32,867 nt of DNA from Ruminococcus sp. (GCA_022510955.1 JAFLSM010000013.1:1-32867), one strand, 5' to 3'; shown: positions 1 to 8,911, counted from the first letter of the stretch. The notes: generated by a model not told the origin, from the sequence alone. Numbers and translations: made by a program.

Positions 1-156
1 TCGAAAGGCGTCAGCCTTTCTGCGGTATGGCACTCGTCTGACACAAAATCTTCTCAGAAATCTTATCTCACTTTCAATTAGTGTTTAGTATAATTAGTAT
101 TAGTAATTTTAAATAACTTTTTTCAGAAATTCTTATAATTCTTTTGAGGAATAATT
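1..156. other. upstream non-coding edge of window
   Basis: No recognisable gene. All three forward frames close within about 86 bases and none gives a recognisable C-terminus, so whether the first bases are the tail of an upstream gene cannot be decided. A GAAAGGC-GTCA-GCCTTTC hairpin lies at 3-20 without a T-run. A TATAAT at 89-94 could be a -10 element for fmt, but no good -35 is seen at the right distance. Confidence 0.4.
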
Positions 157-1074
157 ATGAAGATTATTTATATGGGCACACCCGATTTTGCTGTGCCTGC
201 ACTAAAAGCACTTAACGATTCAGAACATGAGGTTGTTGCCGTATTTACACAGCCTGATAAACCAAAGGGCAGAAAAATGATTCTTACTCCACCTGATGTA
301 AAGGTATGTGCAAATACACTTTCAATTCCTGTATTTCAGCCTGAAACCTTTAAAGACGGCAAGGCTCTTGAAATTATTAACGAATATAATCCTGATGTTA
401 TTGTTGTTGCAGCTTACGGTAAAATGCTTCCCAAGGCTGTGCTTGACGCACCAAAATACGGATGCATTAATATTCATGGTTCGCTTTTGCCGAAATACAG
501 GGGAGCTTCTCCGATTCAGCAGTCCGTGCTTAACGGCGATAAGATTACAGGCGTTACGGCAATGCAAATGGATGTAGGAATGGATACAGGAGATATTTTG
601 CATGTAAAAGAAACTGAGATTTCAGAAAATGAAACTTCAGGCGAGCTGTTTGACAGACTTGCATATCTTGGCGGTGAACTGATTATTGAAACTCTTTCGC
701 TTCTTGAACAGGGCAAGATAACCGCACAAAAGCAGGATGAAAGTCTTGCAACACACACATCAAAAATTGATAAAACCTATTGTCCTATTGATTTTTCAAG
801 GTCTGCCTCTGAGGTTCATAATCAAGTCAGAGGCCTTAATCCGTGGCCTGTTGCCACTACAAAAATTGACGGAAAAAATATCAAAATTTATTCGACAAAG
901 CTTTGCAATAAATCCGCAGAAGCGGGCACAATAATTTCAGTAAAACCGCTGATTGTTGCCTGCGGTGAAGGCTCTGTTGAAATTTGTGAGCTTCAACCCG
1001 AAGGCAAAAAGCGTATGCCTTCTCAGGCATTTTTAGCAGGTCATAAGCTGAATGTCGGAGATAAAATCGGTTAA
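157..1074 (+). CDS. fmt: methionyl-tRNA formyltransferase
   Basis: Transfers the formyl group of 10-formyl-THF to Met-tRNA(fMet) for translation initiation in the cytoplasm. The 305-residue length is normal for the family. The N-terminal Rossmann-like domain opens with MKIIYMGTPDFAVPAL. The catalytic triad is visible as Asn105 and His107 in NIHGSLLPKYRGASPIQ and Asp143 in MDVGMDTGDIL. The C-terminal OB-like tRNA-binding domain follows from about residue 205. The ATG is preceded by GAGGA at a suitable distance. In most Firmicutes def and/or priA precede fmt; neither is identifiable in the 156 bases before it. It heads a tightly packed run, with the metallopeptidase gene 13 bases downstream. 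Identification is secure. Confidence 0.97.
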   Translation: MKIIYMGTPDFAVPALKALNDSEHEVVAVFTQPDKPKGRKMILTPPDVKVCANTLSIPVFQPETFKDGKALEIINEYNPDVIVVAAYGKMLPKAVLDAPKYGCINIHGSLLPKYRGASPIQQSVLNGDKITGVTAMQMDVGMDTGDILHVKETEISENETSGELFDRLAYLGGELIIETLSLLEQGKITAQKQDESLATHTSKIDKTYCPIDFSRSASEVHNQVRGLNPWPVATTKIDGKNIKIYSTKLCNKSAEAGTIISVKPLIVACGEGSVEICELQPEGKKRMPSQAFLAGHKLNVGDKIG

Positions 1075-1087
1075 AAAGGAGTAAATT

Positions 1088-1789
1088 ATGCCTATCTTTT
1101 ATGGTTTTGATTGGACATATTTGGTTTTCATTTTGCCTTGTATTATTATTTCATTGATATGTCAGGCTAATGTTAGTTCAGCCTTTTCAAAATATTCAAG
1201 AATCCCCAATTCAAGAGGAATGACAGGTTCACAGGCAGCCGAATTTGTGCTTCGTCAAAATGGTGTAACAGGTGTGCGAATTGAGCATGTATCGGGTAAT
1301 CTTTCCGATCATTTTGACCCGCGAACTAATGTAATTCGTCTTTCAGATTCAGTATACAACAGCACTTCTGTTGCTGCTGTCGGTGTTGCCGCTCATGAGG
1401 CGGGTCACGCTTGTCAACACGCAGAAAAATATCTGCCAAATCGCATTCGTTCCGCAGTATTGCCATTTGCCCGTGTAGGTTCACAGCTAAGCTGGATTTT
1501 TATTATCATTGGTTTATTATTTACAGCCAAGGCAGGTTATGCAATGCTTTACATTGGAATTATTCTGTTTTCGGCGTCAGTTTTGTTTACACTTGCAACT
1601 TTGCCTGTTGAGTTTAATGCTTCAAAAAGGGCTTTAGCTTGCATCAGAGAAACAGGACTTATGATAGGTGACGAATACAATGGTGCAAAACGCACGCTTC
1701 AAGCGGCCGCAATGACCTATGTGGCTTCTGCTCTTACGGCAGTTATGCAGCTTTTGAGGCTGTTAGTTATTGTACAAAGAAGAAAATAA
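1088..1789 (+). CDS. YugP-type zinc membrane metallopeptidase
   Basis: A 233-residue membrane protein of the neutral zinc metallopeptidase family typified by B. subtilis YugP (Pfam Zn_peptidase_2). An N-terminal membrane segment (about 10-27) is followed by a soluble part with the zinc motif HEAGH at residues 103-107. Two more hydrophobic segments lie at about 136-172. The family-typical stretch LPVEFNASKRAL (about 172-183) probably supplies the third zinc ligand, Glu175. The physiological substrate is unknown in the family. The gene lies between fmt and rsmB with a GGAG-type ribosome site before the ATG, and this position is common in Clostridia. The family call is firm; the role is not established. 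Confidence 0.9.
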   Translation: MPIFYGFDWTYLVFILPCIIISLICQANVSSAFSKYSRIPNSRGMTGSQAAEFVLRQNGVTGVRIEHVSGNLSDHFDPRTNVIRLSDSVYNSTSVAAVGVAAHEAGHACQHAEKYLPNRIRSAVLPFARVGSQLSWIFIIIGLLFTAKAGYAMLYIGIILFSASVLFTLATLPVEFNASKRALACIRETGLMIGDEYNGAKRTLQAAAMTYVASALTAVMQLLRLLVIVQRRK

Positions 1790-1809
1790 ATTAATTTGGA
1801 GTAATCAAG

Positions 1810-3144
1810 ATGTCAAATCCACGCAATATCGCATTAAATGTTCTGTTTAAAATTGAACAGGATGATGCCTATTCAAACATTGCGCTTAACAACGCAATCA
1901 AAGAGAATAAACTAAATCACCTTGATGCGTCCTTTGTGTCAGCGCTTGTGTACGGAGTACTTGAACATCAGATTACGCTTGATTATATTTTAAGGCAATA
2001 TTCCAAAATTCCAATAAGGAAAATTGAACTAAAAACAAAAATTATCCTTAGACTTGGAATTTTACAGCTTTTGTTTATGGATAAAGTACCCGAGAGTGCC
2101 GCAGTAAATGAAAGCGTAAACCTTGCAAAAAAACATAAATTACAAAAATCGTCAGGTTTTATTAACGGTATTCTTCGCACTATTACAAGGGCAGAGGTAA
2201 AATATACCTTGCCTGATAAGTCTGACAAAATAAGATACTACGCTATAAAATATTCGGCACCGCAGGAGCTTGTAAGCCTTTGGATAAAGTCATATGGTGG
2301 GGAAAACACAGAACAACTTTTGTTGTCCTTGGGTGGCAGGCCCAAAATGTGTGCAAGGGTTAATACACTAAAAACAAGTCGTGAAAAACTCATAGATGAG
2401 CTTTCAAAAAATAATATAAGGGCAGAGGAGGTTCCTTTTCTGCCGAACGCAATTTCTCTTGAAAATACAGGTTCAATAGAACGCTTAAGGGCTTACAAGG
2501 ACGGACTTTTTCATATTCAGGACGCATCTTCACAGCTATGTGTGGAGCTTTTGGCTCCGAAACAAAGAGAAATTATGCTTGATATCTGTTCGGCTCCCGG
2601 CGGAAAAGCAATGACTGCCGCACAGTTGATGGGAGACAGAGGAAAAATCTTTGCCTGCGATATGTATGAACACAAGTTAAAGCTTATTAATGCAAACGCA
2701 AAGCGACTTGGAATTAACTCAATAATAACAACTCTTCGTGACGGTGTAAAGGGCGACAAACCGCTTCCGCTTGCTGATAGAATTTTGTGTGATGTCCCTT
2801 GTAGCGGTCTCGGAATTCTCTCACGCAAGCCTGAAATTAGGTACAAGGATAATATAATTGACAATGATTTGCCGCAGCTGCAATATGAAATTCTCTGTAA
2901 AAGTGCAGAGAATCTTGCAAATGGCGGCAGACTTGTGTATTCTACATGCACTTTAAATCCTGAGGAAAATAATAAAAATACGGCTCGTTTTCTTAGCGAA
3001 CATCCTGATTTTTACGGAGTGAAGCTTCAGCTTCCAAGCGGCATAGAGCGAGCTATTGATGAAGAAGATTATGAAATAACATTAATGCCGCACACAGCAA
3101 ATACAGACGGTTTTTACATTGCAGTATTCGGAAAGAAGGTTTAA
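1810..3144 (+). CDS. rsmB: 16S rRNA m5C967 methyltransferase RsmB
   Basis: SAM-dependent cytosine-C5 methyltransferase acting on 16S rRNA position 967 (E. coli numbering). The 444-residue protein has an N-terminal NusB-like RNA-binding domain (about 1-135) followed by the Rossmann methyltransferase domain. Visible motifs are the SAM loop DICSAPGGKA (258-267), the PCSGLG motif with Cys331, and YSTCTLNPEEN with Cys380. The two cysteines are the nucleophile/release pair of the m5C RNA methyltransferase family. It sits 20 bases after the peptidase gene and 2 bases before rlmN, so the two rRNA methyltransferases are almost certainly co-transcribed. Length and motifs match Sun/RsmB; a frameshift or truncation is not seen. 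Confidence 0.95.
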   Translation: MSNPRNIALNVLFKIEQDDAYSNIALNNAIKENKLNHLDASFVSALVYGVLEHQITLDYILRQYSKIPIRKIELKTKIILRLGILQLLFMDKVPESAAVNESVNLAKKHKLQKSSGFINGILRTITRAEVKYTLPDKSDKIRYYAIKYSAPQELVSLWIKSYGGENTEQLLLSLGGRPKMCARVNTLKTSREKLIDELSKNNIRAEEVPFLPNAISLENTGSIERLRAYKDGLFHIQDASSQLCVELLAPKQREIMLDICSAPGGKAMTAAQLMGDRGKIFACDMYEHKLKLINANAKRLGINSIITTLRDGVKGDKPLPLADRILCDVPCSGLGILSRKPEIRYKDNIIDNDLPQLQYEILCKSAENLANGGRLVYSTCTLNPEENNKNTARFLSEHPDFYGVKLQLPSGIERAIDEEDYEITLMPHTANTDGFYIAVFGKKV

Positions 3145-3146
3145 CA

Positions 3147-4190
3147 TTGAATAATTTGATTGACATCAAGTCGATGACCCTTGATGAATTGACAGATTTT
3201 ATTGTTGATAATAAGTTTCCGAAATTTCGTGCAAAGCAGGTTTATGGTTGGCTAAATAAAAATATATCATCATTTGAAGAAATGAGTAATATTTCGTCAG
3301 ATTTACGCAATTTTCTCAAAACTAGTTGTTACATTTCTGTTGCAAGTATTGCAAAAAAGCTTGTTTCAAGTTATGATAATACTGTAAAATACCTTTTTGA
3401 ATTTAACGACGGAGAATGTGTTGAATCTGTTGTTATGAGTTATAAGCATGGATATTCAATCTGTATTTCAACACAGGTTGGCTGCAAAATGGGATGCACC
3501 TTTTGTGCCACAGGAAAAAGCGGATTTTCCAGAAGTTTAACACCGTCAGAGATGCTTAATCAAATTGAAACAGCACAAAACGATTTGAATGTCAGAATTT
3601 CAAATATTGTACTGATGGGTATGGGTGAACCGCTTGATAATTTTGACAATGTAGTAAAGTTCTTGAAACTTGTTTCAAGTGATAACGGACTTAACATAGG
3701 AATGAGACATATCACGCTTTCAACCTGCGGTCTTGTTCCGCAAATATATGATTTAGCAAATTTGCATTTGGGAATAACACTTTCTGTATCGCTTCATGCA
3801 CCGAATGACCAAATTCGTAAAAAAACAATGCCTATTGCACGAAAATACTCTATAGAAGAGCTTTTAAAAGCGTGCAGGGATTATTTTAAAATTACAGGTC
3901 GCAGAGTGACCTTTGAATACTCTATGATTAGCGGAGTAAATGACAGTGATGCAAACGCAAAGGAGCTTGCAAACAGATTAAAAGGTATGGGCTGTCATGT
4001 GAATTTAATTCCTGTGAATACAGTTGAAGACACGGGATACATAAAAAGTAATATCAAAAGACAGCAGCGTTTTATTGAGATTCTTGCCGAAAAGAACATT
4101 GCGGCAACTGTCAGACGCACCTTAGGCAGCGACATTAACGCTTCCTGCGGTCAGTTAAGACGAAATCATGCTAAAGAGGGAGGAAATTAG
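3147..4190 (+). CDS. rlmN: dual-specificity 23S rRNA/tRNA A2503/A37 methyltransferase RlmN
   Basis: Radical-SAM enzyme that makes 2-methyladenosine at 23S rRNA A2503 and tRNA A37. The 347-residue protein shows the radical-SAM cluster motif CKMGCTFC (Cys113, Cys117, Cys120). It also has the conserved C-terminal cysteine in ASCGQLRR (Cys334), which with a second internal cysteine handles the methyl transfer. The start is TTG at 3147, two bases after the rsmB stop, with an AAGG-type ribosome site inside the rsmB end; no better ATG is available before the conserved N-terminus. The Cfr relative is less likely because the overall sequence and housekeeping context match RlmN. Confidence 0.95.
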   Translation: MNNLIDIKSMTLDELTDFIVDNKFPKFRAKQVYGWLNKNISSFEEMSNISSDLRNFLKTSCYISVASIAKKLVSSYDNTVKYLFEFNDGECVESVVMSYKHGYSICISTQVGCKMGCTFCATGKSGFSRSLTPSEMLNQIETAQNDLNVRISNIVLMGMGEPLDNFDNVVKFLKLVSSDNGLNIGMRHITLSTCGLVPQIYDLANLHLGITLSVSLHAPNDQIRKKTMPIARKYSIEELLKACRDYFKITGRRVTFEYSMISGVNDSDANAKELANRLKGMGCHVNLIPVNTVEDTGYIKSNIKRQQRFIEILAEKNIAATVRRTLGSDINASCGQLRRNHAKEGGN

Positions 4191-4191
4191 C

Positions 4192-4917
4192 TTGGAAGTT
4201 TTCAGCAAAAGCGATATCGGACTTGTAAGACAACAAAATCAGGATGACTGCCGATTTGGAGTTATTTCACCAAGTTGTGTTTGGGCAGTTGTATGTGACG
4301 GCATGGGCGGTGCAAACGGAGGAAACATTGCAAGTGCAACAGCTGTTGAATACATAGCCACCAAAATCACTGATTTATATAAGGATGATATGACTAAGGA
4401 GCAAATCGGCGAGCTTATGGCTGAGATTGTTCTTAATGCAAATTTAAAAGTTTTTGAGCTTTCAACCTCTGATCCCGAGCTTACCGGAATGGGAACAACC
4501 TGCGAATTTGTTTTTGTTAAAGATACAACAGTTCATGTTGTTCATGTCGGTGATAGCCGTACATATGCTATCAGAGGCGGCAAAATCAAACAGCTTACTG
4601 AAGATCATTCTGTTGTTCAGGAAATGGTAAGACGAGGGGAAATTACTTACGAGCAGGCAAAAAGACATCCAAACAAGAATTTCATTACAAGGGCAATCGG
4701 CATAAAGCCGTCCGTAAGACTTGATTACATAGAAGCGAATTTTATTTATGGTGATGTTCTTCTGATTTGCACAGACGGACTTTCCAACTGTGTCACAACA
4801 GGCGATATGGTTAAAATTTGTCACGAAAACCGTGGAGAAGGATTAACTCAAAAGCTTATAGAAGCTGCAAAAAGAGGCGGCGGTACTGACAACATCACTG
4901 CTACTGTGATTTATTAA
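4192..4917 (+). CDS. prpC: PP2C-family serine/threonine phosphatase (PrpC/Stp)
   Basis: Metal-dependent Ser/Thr phosphatase expected to reverse phosphorylation by the kinase encoded next. Family motifs are an N-terminal SDIGLVRQQNQDD, VCDGMGGANGG (metal-binding Asp), GDSRTYAIRGG, LTEDHS, and the C-terminal TDGLSN and GGTDNIT. The ORF track starts at ATG 4168, inside rlmN. TTG at 4192 is preferred because a strong AGGGAGGAAA ribosome site precedes it by about 6 bases. This gives 241 residues, and the family normally begins just a few residues before the D-x-G-x-V-R motif. The 8-base gap to the next ribosome site and kinase start marks the classic prpC-prkC pair. Confidence 0.93.
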   Translation: MEVFSKSDIGLVRQQNQDDCRFGVISPSCVWAVVCDGMGGANGGNIASATAVEYIATKITDLYKDDMTKEQIGELMAEIVLNANLKVFELSTSDPELTGMGTTCEFVFVKDTTVHVVHVGDSRTYAIRGGKIKQLTEDHSVVQEMVRRGEITYEQAKRHPNKNFITRAIGIKPSVRLDYIEANFIYGDVLLICTDGLSNCVTTGDMVKICHENRGEGLTQKLIEAAKRGGGTDNITATVIY

Positions 4918-4934
4918 GTAAGGAGTTGACCACT

Positions 4935-7118
4935 ATGGATAAATATATTGGAAAACGACTTGACGGTCGATACGAAATCCACGAGCTCATTGGTGTGGGC
5001 GGTATGGCTAATGTATATCGCTGTAATGATACTGTTGATGACCGCGAGGTTGCTATTAAAATCTTAAAGGATGAATACCTTAACAACGAGGAGTTTATTC
5101 GTCGATTTAAGAATGAATCAAAGGCTATCGCCATGCTTTCGCATCCTAATATTGTAAAGGTTTATGATGTTAGCTTCGGAGATATGATTCAGTATATAGT
5201 AATGGAATATATTGACGGAATTACTCTGAAAGAATATATTGATTTGCAGGGCGTAATTGAGTGGAAAGATGCACTGCACCTTACAACTCAAATTCTAAAG
5301 GCTTTACAGCATGCTCATGAATGTGGAATTGTTCATCGTGACATAAAGCCGCAGAATATTATGCTTTTGCAGGACGGCACAATCAAAGTTACTGATTTTG
5401 GCATTGCAAGATTTTCTGACAAGTCGACTCGTACAATGACAGATCAGGCAATCGGATCTGTTCATTATATTGCACCTGAACAAGCTCGTGGTGAGGTTAC
5501 TGACGGAAAAACAGACATCTATTCGGTTGGTGTTATGTTTTATGAAATGCTTACAGGTAAGCTTCCGTTCGATAGTGACAGTGCCGTTACAATCGCACTT
5601 ATGCAGCTGCAATCAACTCCTAAAATGCCAAGAGAGGTTAATCCTGCAATTCCTGTAGGACTTGAGCAGATTACCATGAGGGCTATGGAAAAGCAGCAAG
5701 CTGACAGATATTCCTCTGCTGCTGAGATGCTCAGTGACATTGAGCGTTTCCGCCTTAATCCGTCAATCGTATTTGACTATGGAAGGTCATTTGTTGACAA
5801 TCAGCCGACAAAATATGTCGGTTCAATAAAGTCAGGAGCTATTTCTGACGGAACAGACGATTTTATCCTTTCTCAAAAGAAAGATTCGTTGATAAAGAAT
5901 GGTTCAACCAAAGCAATCTCAAGGTTTGATTTGGAATCGGAACAGGATAATGCGAATGAAAACGATGATTTAGAATTTGAATATGCTGATGACGAAGAAG
6001 AAAAAACTTACGGTACGGCATATTATGTAGTAAAGAGTGTTCTTATTTCTGCTATTGTTTTATGTGCAATATTCTTTATTCTTGCTATGTTCAGGGGATG
6101 TAATTCGTCTCAGTCAAAAGATGTTGCAGTTCCGAATTATGTCGGAAAAACTCTTGTAGAGGCAAAGGAAAATAATGAGAATAACTTCCAATTTGAAATA
6201 AAGAGCAAATATGACGATTCTAAAGAAATTGGCGAAATTCTCGCTCAGGACCCGGCACCGGATTCAATGCTTGTTAAGACAGGCTCAACCATTACTCTCA
6301 CTGTTAATGGTACAGACACTGAAATTGCCGTTCCGTATATCAGCAATTACAGTGAAGCCGAGGCTGTTCAGATTTTGCGTGATCAAAGCCTTGTTCCGGA
6401 AGTTATATTTGTTGAAAACACAAAGACACCAAAGGGTTATACTATTGATACTTTCCCAACAGCGGGTGTAAGAACACCTATTGGTTCAACAGTTTATGTA
6501 TATATTGCAAACGGTGCCCGTTCAGAACAAGTTACACTTCCTTCAGTAGAGGGATTGCAATTCTCTGAAGCGAAGTCAATGCTTGAGGAACTTGGACTTA
6601 CTGTTGAAGTTAATTATGATGATGACAGTAAAGAAGCAAGAGATACAGTTATCGGAATGTCGCCTTTACAGTATGGTAAGGTTGAAAAAGGAACAGTCAT
6701 TTCTCTTATGGTAAGTTCCGGTAAAGGTGATGAAAACACCGTAAATATCTATGTTGATCTTCCTGCAGATGTAGGTGAAACAGTTGAGATGACGGTAATT
6801 GTTGACGGTGCCGTTGATTCAAAGAACTCAAAAACATTAATTCCGCAGTACAACAGAACAAGCACAATAGAGCTTACGGGTACAGGTGTAAAAACTGTTA
6901 TTGTTCAGCTTGACGGACAGATTTATTATGAATATTCTGTTGACTTTTCCAATTCATCTGTAACAACAGTTGCAAAACATGAATATCAATCAGCAACAAC
7001 TGCTCCGATTGTAACAGAGGAACCAACTGACAATCCAAATGAACCAACATATAATCCGTATGATCCGGATGAAACCGATCCTGCTGATGATACAGTGTCT
7101 AATGGATATGTTTTTTAA
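4935..7118 (+). CDS. prkC: Ser/Thr protein kinase with three PASTA domains (PrkC/Stk1 type)
   Basis: Membrane receptor-like kinase that senses peptidoglycan or lipid II through extracellular PASTA repeats and controls cell-wall and spore-related processes in Firmicutes. The kinase domain (about 10-275) has GVGGMANVY, catalytic Lys42 in VAIK, HRDIKPQN with Asp136, DFG at 154-156 and APE, so it should be active. A cytoplasmic acidic linker leads to one transmembrane helix (about 364-386). Three PASTA units follow, starting at VAVPNYVG, IAVPYISN and VTLPSVEG. A further beta-rich stretch and a Thr/Pro/Asp/Glu-rich tail (about 605-727) follow them. ATG 4935 with AAGGAG nine bases upstream is chosen over the track's TTG 4926, which sits directly on that ribosome site. 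Confidence 0.95.
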   Translation: MDKYIGKRLDGRYEIHELIGVGGMANVYRCNDTVDDREVAIKILKDEYLNNEEFIRRFKNESKAIAMLSHPNIVKVYDVSFGDMIQYIVMEYIDGITLKEYIDLQGVIEWKDALHLTTQILKALQHAHECGIVHRDIKPQNIMLLQDGTIKVTDFGIARFSDKSTRTMTDQAIGSVHYIAPEQARGEVTDGKTDIYSVGVMFYEMLTGKLPFDSDSAVTIALMQLQSTPKMPREVNPAIPVGLEQITMRAMEKQQADRYSSAAEMLSDIERFRLNPSIVFDYGRSFVDNQPTKYVGSIKSGAISDGTDDFILSQKKDSLIKNGSTKAISRFDLESEQDNANENDDLEFEYADDEEEKTYGTAYYVVKSVLISAIVLCAIFFILAMFRGCNSSQSKDVAVPNYVGKTLVEAKENNENNFQFEIKSKYDDSKEIGEILAQDPAPDSMLVKTGSTITLTVNGTDTEIAVPYISNYSEAEAVQILRDQSLVPEVIFVENTKTPKGYTIDTFPTAGVRTPIGSTVYVYIANGARSEQVTLPSVEGLQFSEAKSMLEELGLTVEVNYDDDSKEARDTVIGMSPLQYGKVEKGTVISLMVSSGKGDENTVNIYVDLPADVGETVEMTVIVDGAVDSKNSKTLIPQYNRTSTIELTGTGVKTVIVQLDGQIYYEYSVDFSNSSVTTVAKHEYQSATTAPIVTEEPTDNPNEPTYNPYDPDETDPADDTVSNGYVF

Positions 7119-7152
7119 GCGTTTGCAGCGTAGAGGTATAAGTTAATTTGAT

Positions 7153-8046
7153 ATGGAAACTAAAAACGGAATTCTAATGAAATCTATCGGCGGATTTTAT
7201 TATGTTCGCTGTGACGGTAAAATGTATGAGTGTAAGGCAAGAGGCAGCTTTCGCAAAAGCGGAAGCTCGCCGATTGTCGGTGATAATGTTACAATCACTG
7301 TGCCTGATGACGGATTTGCCGCTATTGAGGCTATTCTTCCTCGTCGCAACAAGCTGAAGCGTCCGGCGCTTGCAAATATTGATATGCTCGTTATTGTTTG
7401 CTCAACTGTTGATCCATTGCCAAACTATACAATTATTGACAAGATGACGGCAGTTGCAGTTAACAATGAAATGACACCTGTTGTGGTTGTTTCAAAAAAT
7501 GATTTGCAAAATGGTGAAGAAATTGCCGAGATTTACCGCAACGCAGGAATTGATGTTTTTCTGTGTTCTCCTGATGAAACCGACGAAATTAATAGATTAA
7601 AGAATTTCTTAACTAATAAAATTTCTGCTTTTACAGGAAACAGCGGAGTTGGTAAGTCAACGCTCCTTAATGCTCTATTTCCACGACTCAAGCTTGAAAC
7701 TGGCGTTATTAGTCAAAAACTTGGCAGAGGTAAGCATACAACAAGAGTTGTTGAGCTTTTTGAATATGATAATTGTCTGGTCGCTGATACCCCAGGTTTT
7801 TCAACTGTTGATTTGCAGCGTTATGAGATGATTGACAAGACACAGCTTCAATATTGCTTCCCTGAGTTTAAGGAATATCTTTTTCAGTGTCAGTTTACAT
7901 CTTGTGCACATATATGCGAGAAGGGATGCAGTGTACTTGAAGCACTGAATAACGGAAAAATTGAAAAAACTCGACATCAAAGCTATGTTTCTATGTATAA
8001 CGAGGTTAAGGATATTAAGTCGTGGCAGGTGAGTACAAGGAGTTAA
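7153..8046 (+). CDS. rsgA: ribosome small-subunit-dependent GTPase RsgA
   Basis: Circularly permuted GTPase that acts late in 30S subunit assembly. The 297-residue protein has an N-terminal OB-fold, then G-motifs in permuted order: SKND (G4, 114-117), GNSGVGKST (G1, 162-170) and DTPG (G3, 212-215). The C-terminal zinc knuckle is complete, with Cys246, Cys251, His253 and Cys259 in the CX4CXHX5C spacing of the family. The ribosome site is weak (AGAGG lies well upstream of the ATG). It follows prkC by 34 bases, as in many Firmicutes. In those genomes ribulose-phosphate epimerase (rpe) often comes next, but here thiN follows directly. Confidence 0.95.
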   Translation: METKNGILMKSIGGFYYVRCDGKMYECKARGSFRKSGSSPIVGDNVTITVPDDGFAAIEAILPRRNKLKRPALANIDMLVIVCSTVDPLPNYTIIDKMTAVAVNNEMTPVVVVSKNDLQNGEEIAEIYRNAGIDVFLCSPDETDEINRLKNFLTNKISAFTGNSGVGKSTLLNALFPRLKLETGVISQKLGRGKHTTRVVELFEYDNCLVADTPGFSTVDLQRYEMIDKTQLQYCFPEFKEYLFQCQFTSCAHICEKGCSVLEALNNGKIEKTRHQSYVSMYNEVKDIKSWQVSTRS

Positions 8047-8047
8047 A

Positions 8048-8674
8048 ATGCGTTGTGTAATAATTTCCGGTTCGCCGGATTGTGATGTTGCTTTTGTTAA
8101 ATCTGCAATAAAAAATGAGGATTATATTATTTGTGCAGACAAAGGATACCAATATGCTGTGCAGGCAGGAATTAAGCCTAATTTGGTAGTTGGTGATTTT
8201 GATTCATGTGATATTGAAGTCAGCGGTGATTTTGATATTATAACGCTACAGACACATAAAGATGATACCGACACAATGCACGCTATTGATGTTGCCCTTG
8301 AAAAAGGATATAAAGACTTTTTACTTCTTGGTGCAGTTGGAGGCAGATTTGACCATACATTTGCAAATATTTCTGCCTTACAGCACATTCATCAAAAGGG
8401 CGCAAACGGGTTGATTTCTTCTGAAAATGAAGTGATTCAATATCTTTCAGTAGGTAAAAAAATATTTGAAAATCTTAAAGGAATTACTTTTTCAATTTTC
8501 CCGTTTGGTTGCCCGAAAGTATGTCTGTCAATATCAGGTGCCGAATATCCTTTGAATAAAGGATGCTTAGAGAGCAGTGTTCCAATGGGAATTTCAAATA
8601 TTTTTAATAGTGATTTCGGCGTTGTCGAAATTTATGACGGAAATGCAATAATTATTCTAAATAACAACATTTAA
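8048..8674 (+). CDS. thiN: thiamine pyrophosphokinase
   Basis: Transfers pyrophosphate from ATP to thiamine to give thiamine diphosphate. The 208-residue length is typical. Motifs are DKGYQYAVQAGIKPNLVVGDFDS (30-53 region), HKDDTDTMHAIDVAL (70-84) and GAVGGRFDHTFANI (95-108), which form the substrate and Mg-ATP site. The gene starts one base after the rsgA stop with AAGGAG inside the end of rsgA, so it is translationally coupled and ends the long operon. No thiamine (THI-box) riboswitch is seen upstream, consistent with expression as part of the housekeeping operon. Confidence 0.95.
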   Translation: MRCVIISGSPDCDVAFVKSAIKNEDYIICADKGYQYAVQAGIKPNLVVGDFDSCDIEVSGDFDIITLQTHKDDTDTMHAIDVALEKGYKDFLLLGAVGGRFDHTFANISALQHIHQKGANGLISSENEVIQYLSVGKKIFENLKGITFSIFPFGCPKVCLSISGAEYPLNKGCLESSVPMGISNIFNSDFGVVEIYDGNAIIILNNNI

Positions 8675-8729
8675 CGAAAGTTATCGAAAGAATATATTTT
8701 TTACATAAGCATAAAGGTTATATATAGTG

Positions 8730-8735
8730 TATAAT
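8730..8735 (+). promoter_or_regulatory. possible -10 element for tRNA-Ala
   Basis: TATAAT lies 19 bases before the first tRNA base, a sensible distance for a short 5' leader. No convincing -35 is found at 16-18 bases. The element lies inside an AT-rich inverted repeat (GGTTATATA 8716-8724 / TATATAACC 8740-8748), which makes both readings uncertain. Confidence 0.35.
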
Positions 8736-8754
8736 TAAATATATAACCCTATAT

Positions 8755-8830
8755 GGGGGTATAGCTCAGTTGGGAGAGTGTTTGACTGGCAGTCAAAAGG
8801 TCACGGGTTCGAGCCCCGTTATCTCCACCA
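8755..8830 (+). tRNA. tRNA-Ala (anticodon GGC)
   Basis: Seventy-six bases fold as a full cloverleaf with encoded CCA. The acceptor GGGGGTA/TATCTCC contains two G-U pairs. The D-arm is GCTC...GAGT, the anticodon arm TTTGA-CTGGCAG-TCAAA, and the T-arm ACGGG-TTCGAGC-CCCGT. The anticodon in the loop CTGGCAG is GGC, which reads GCC (and GCU poorly) alanine codons. The D-stem closes with a G-U pair where many tRNA-Ala have G-C. It is a lone tRNA between thiN and the pseudokinase gene; no partial integrase or duplicated 3' end is seen beside it. Confidence 0.95.
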
Positions 8831-8911
8831 CATTACTTTTTAGTTTTAAGTATTTGATTTTTTGGAGGATTTATAATAACAAAACTGTAATTATAATGAC
8901 ACTTATAAATC

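Noticed and set aside
3-20. GAAAGGC-GTCA-GCCTTTC hairpin at the window edge
   Set aside because: No T-run follows and the preceding sequence is outside the window, so it cannot be called a terminator.
54-136. Direct repeat TCAGAAAT(T)CTTAT at 54-66 and 123-136
   Set aside because: Only 13-14 bases with an indel in AT-rich DNA; no phasing with a promoter or other sign of function.
4168-4191. ATG start of the phosphatase ORF in the track
   Set aside because: It lacks a ribosome site and lies within rlmN. TTG 4192 has AGGGAGGAAA at the correct distance and fits the family N-terminus.
8716-8748. GGTTATATA/TATATAACC inverted repeat after thiN as a terminator
   Set aside because: Almost pure A/T stem, 15-base loop and no U-tract; it overlaps the likely tRNA -10.
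8755-8830. tRNA-Ala as an integration site of a mobile element
   Set aside because: No integrase, no duplicated tRNA 3' end and only housekeeping genes on either side.
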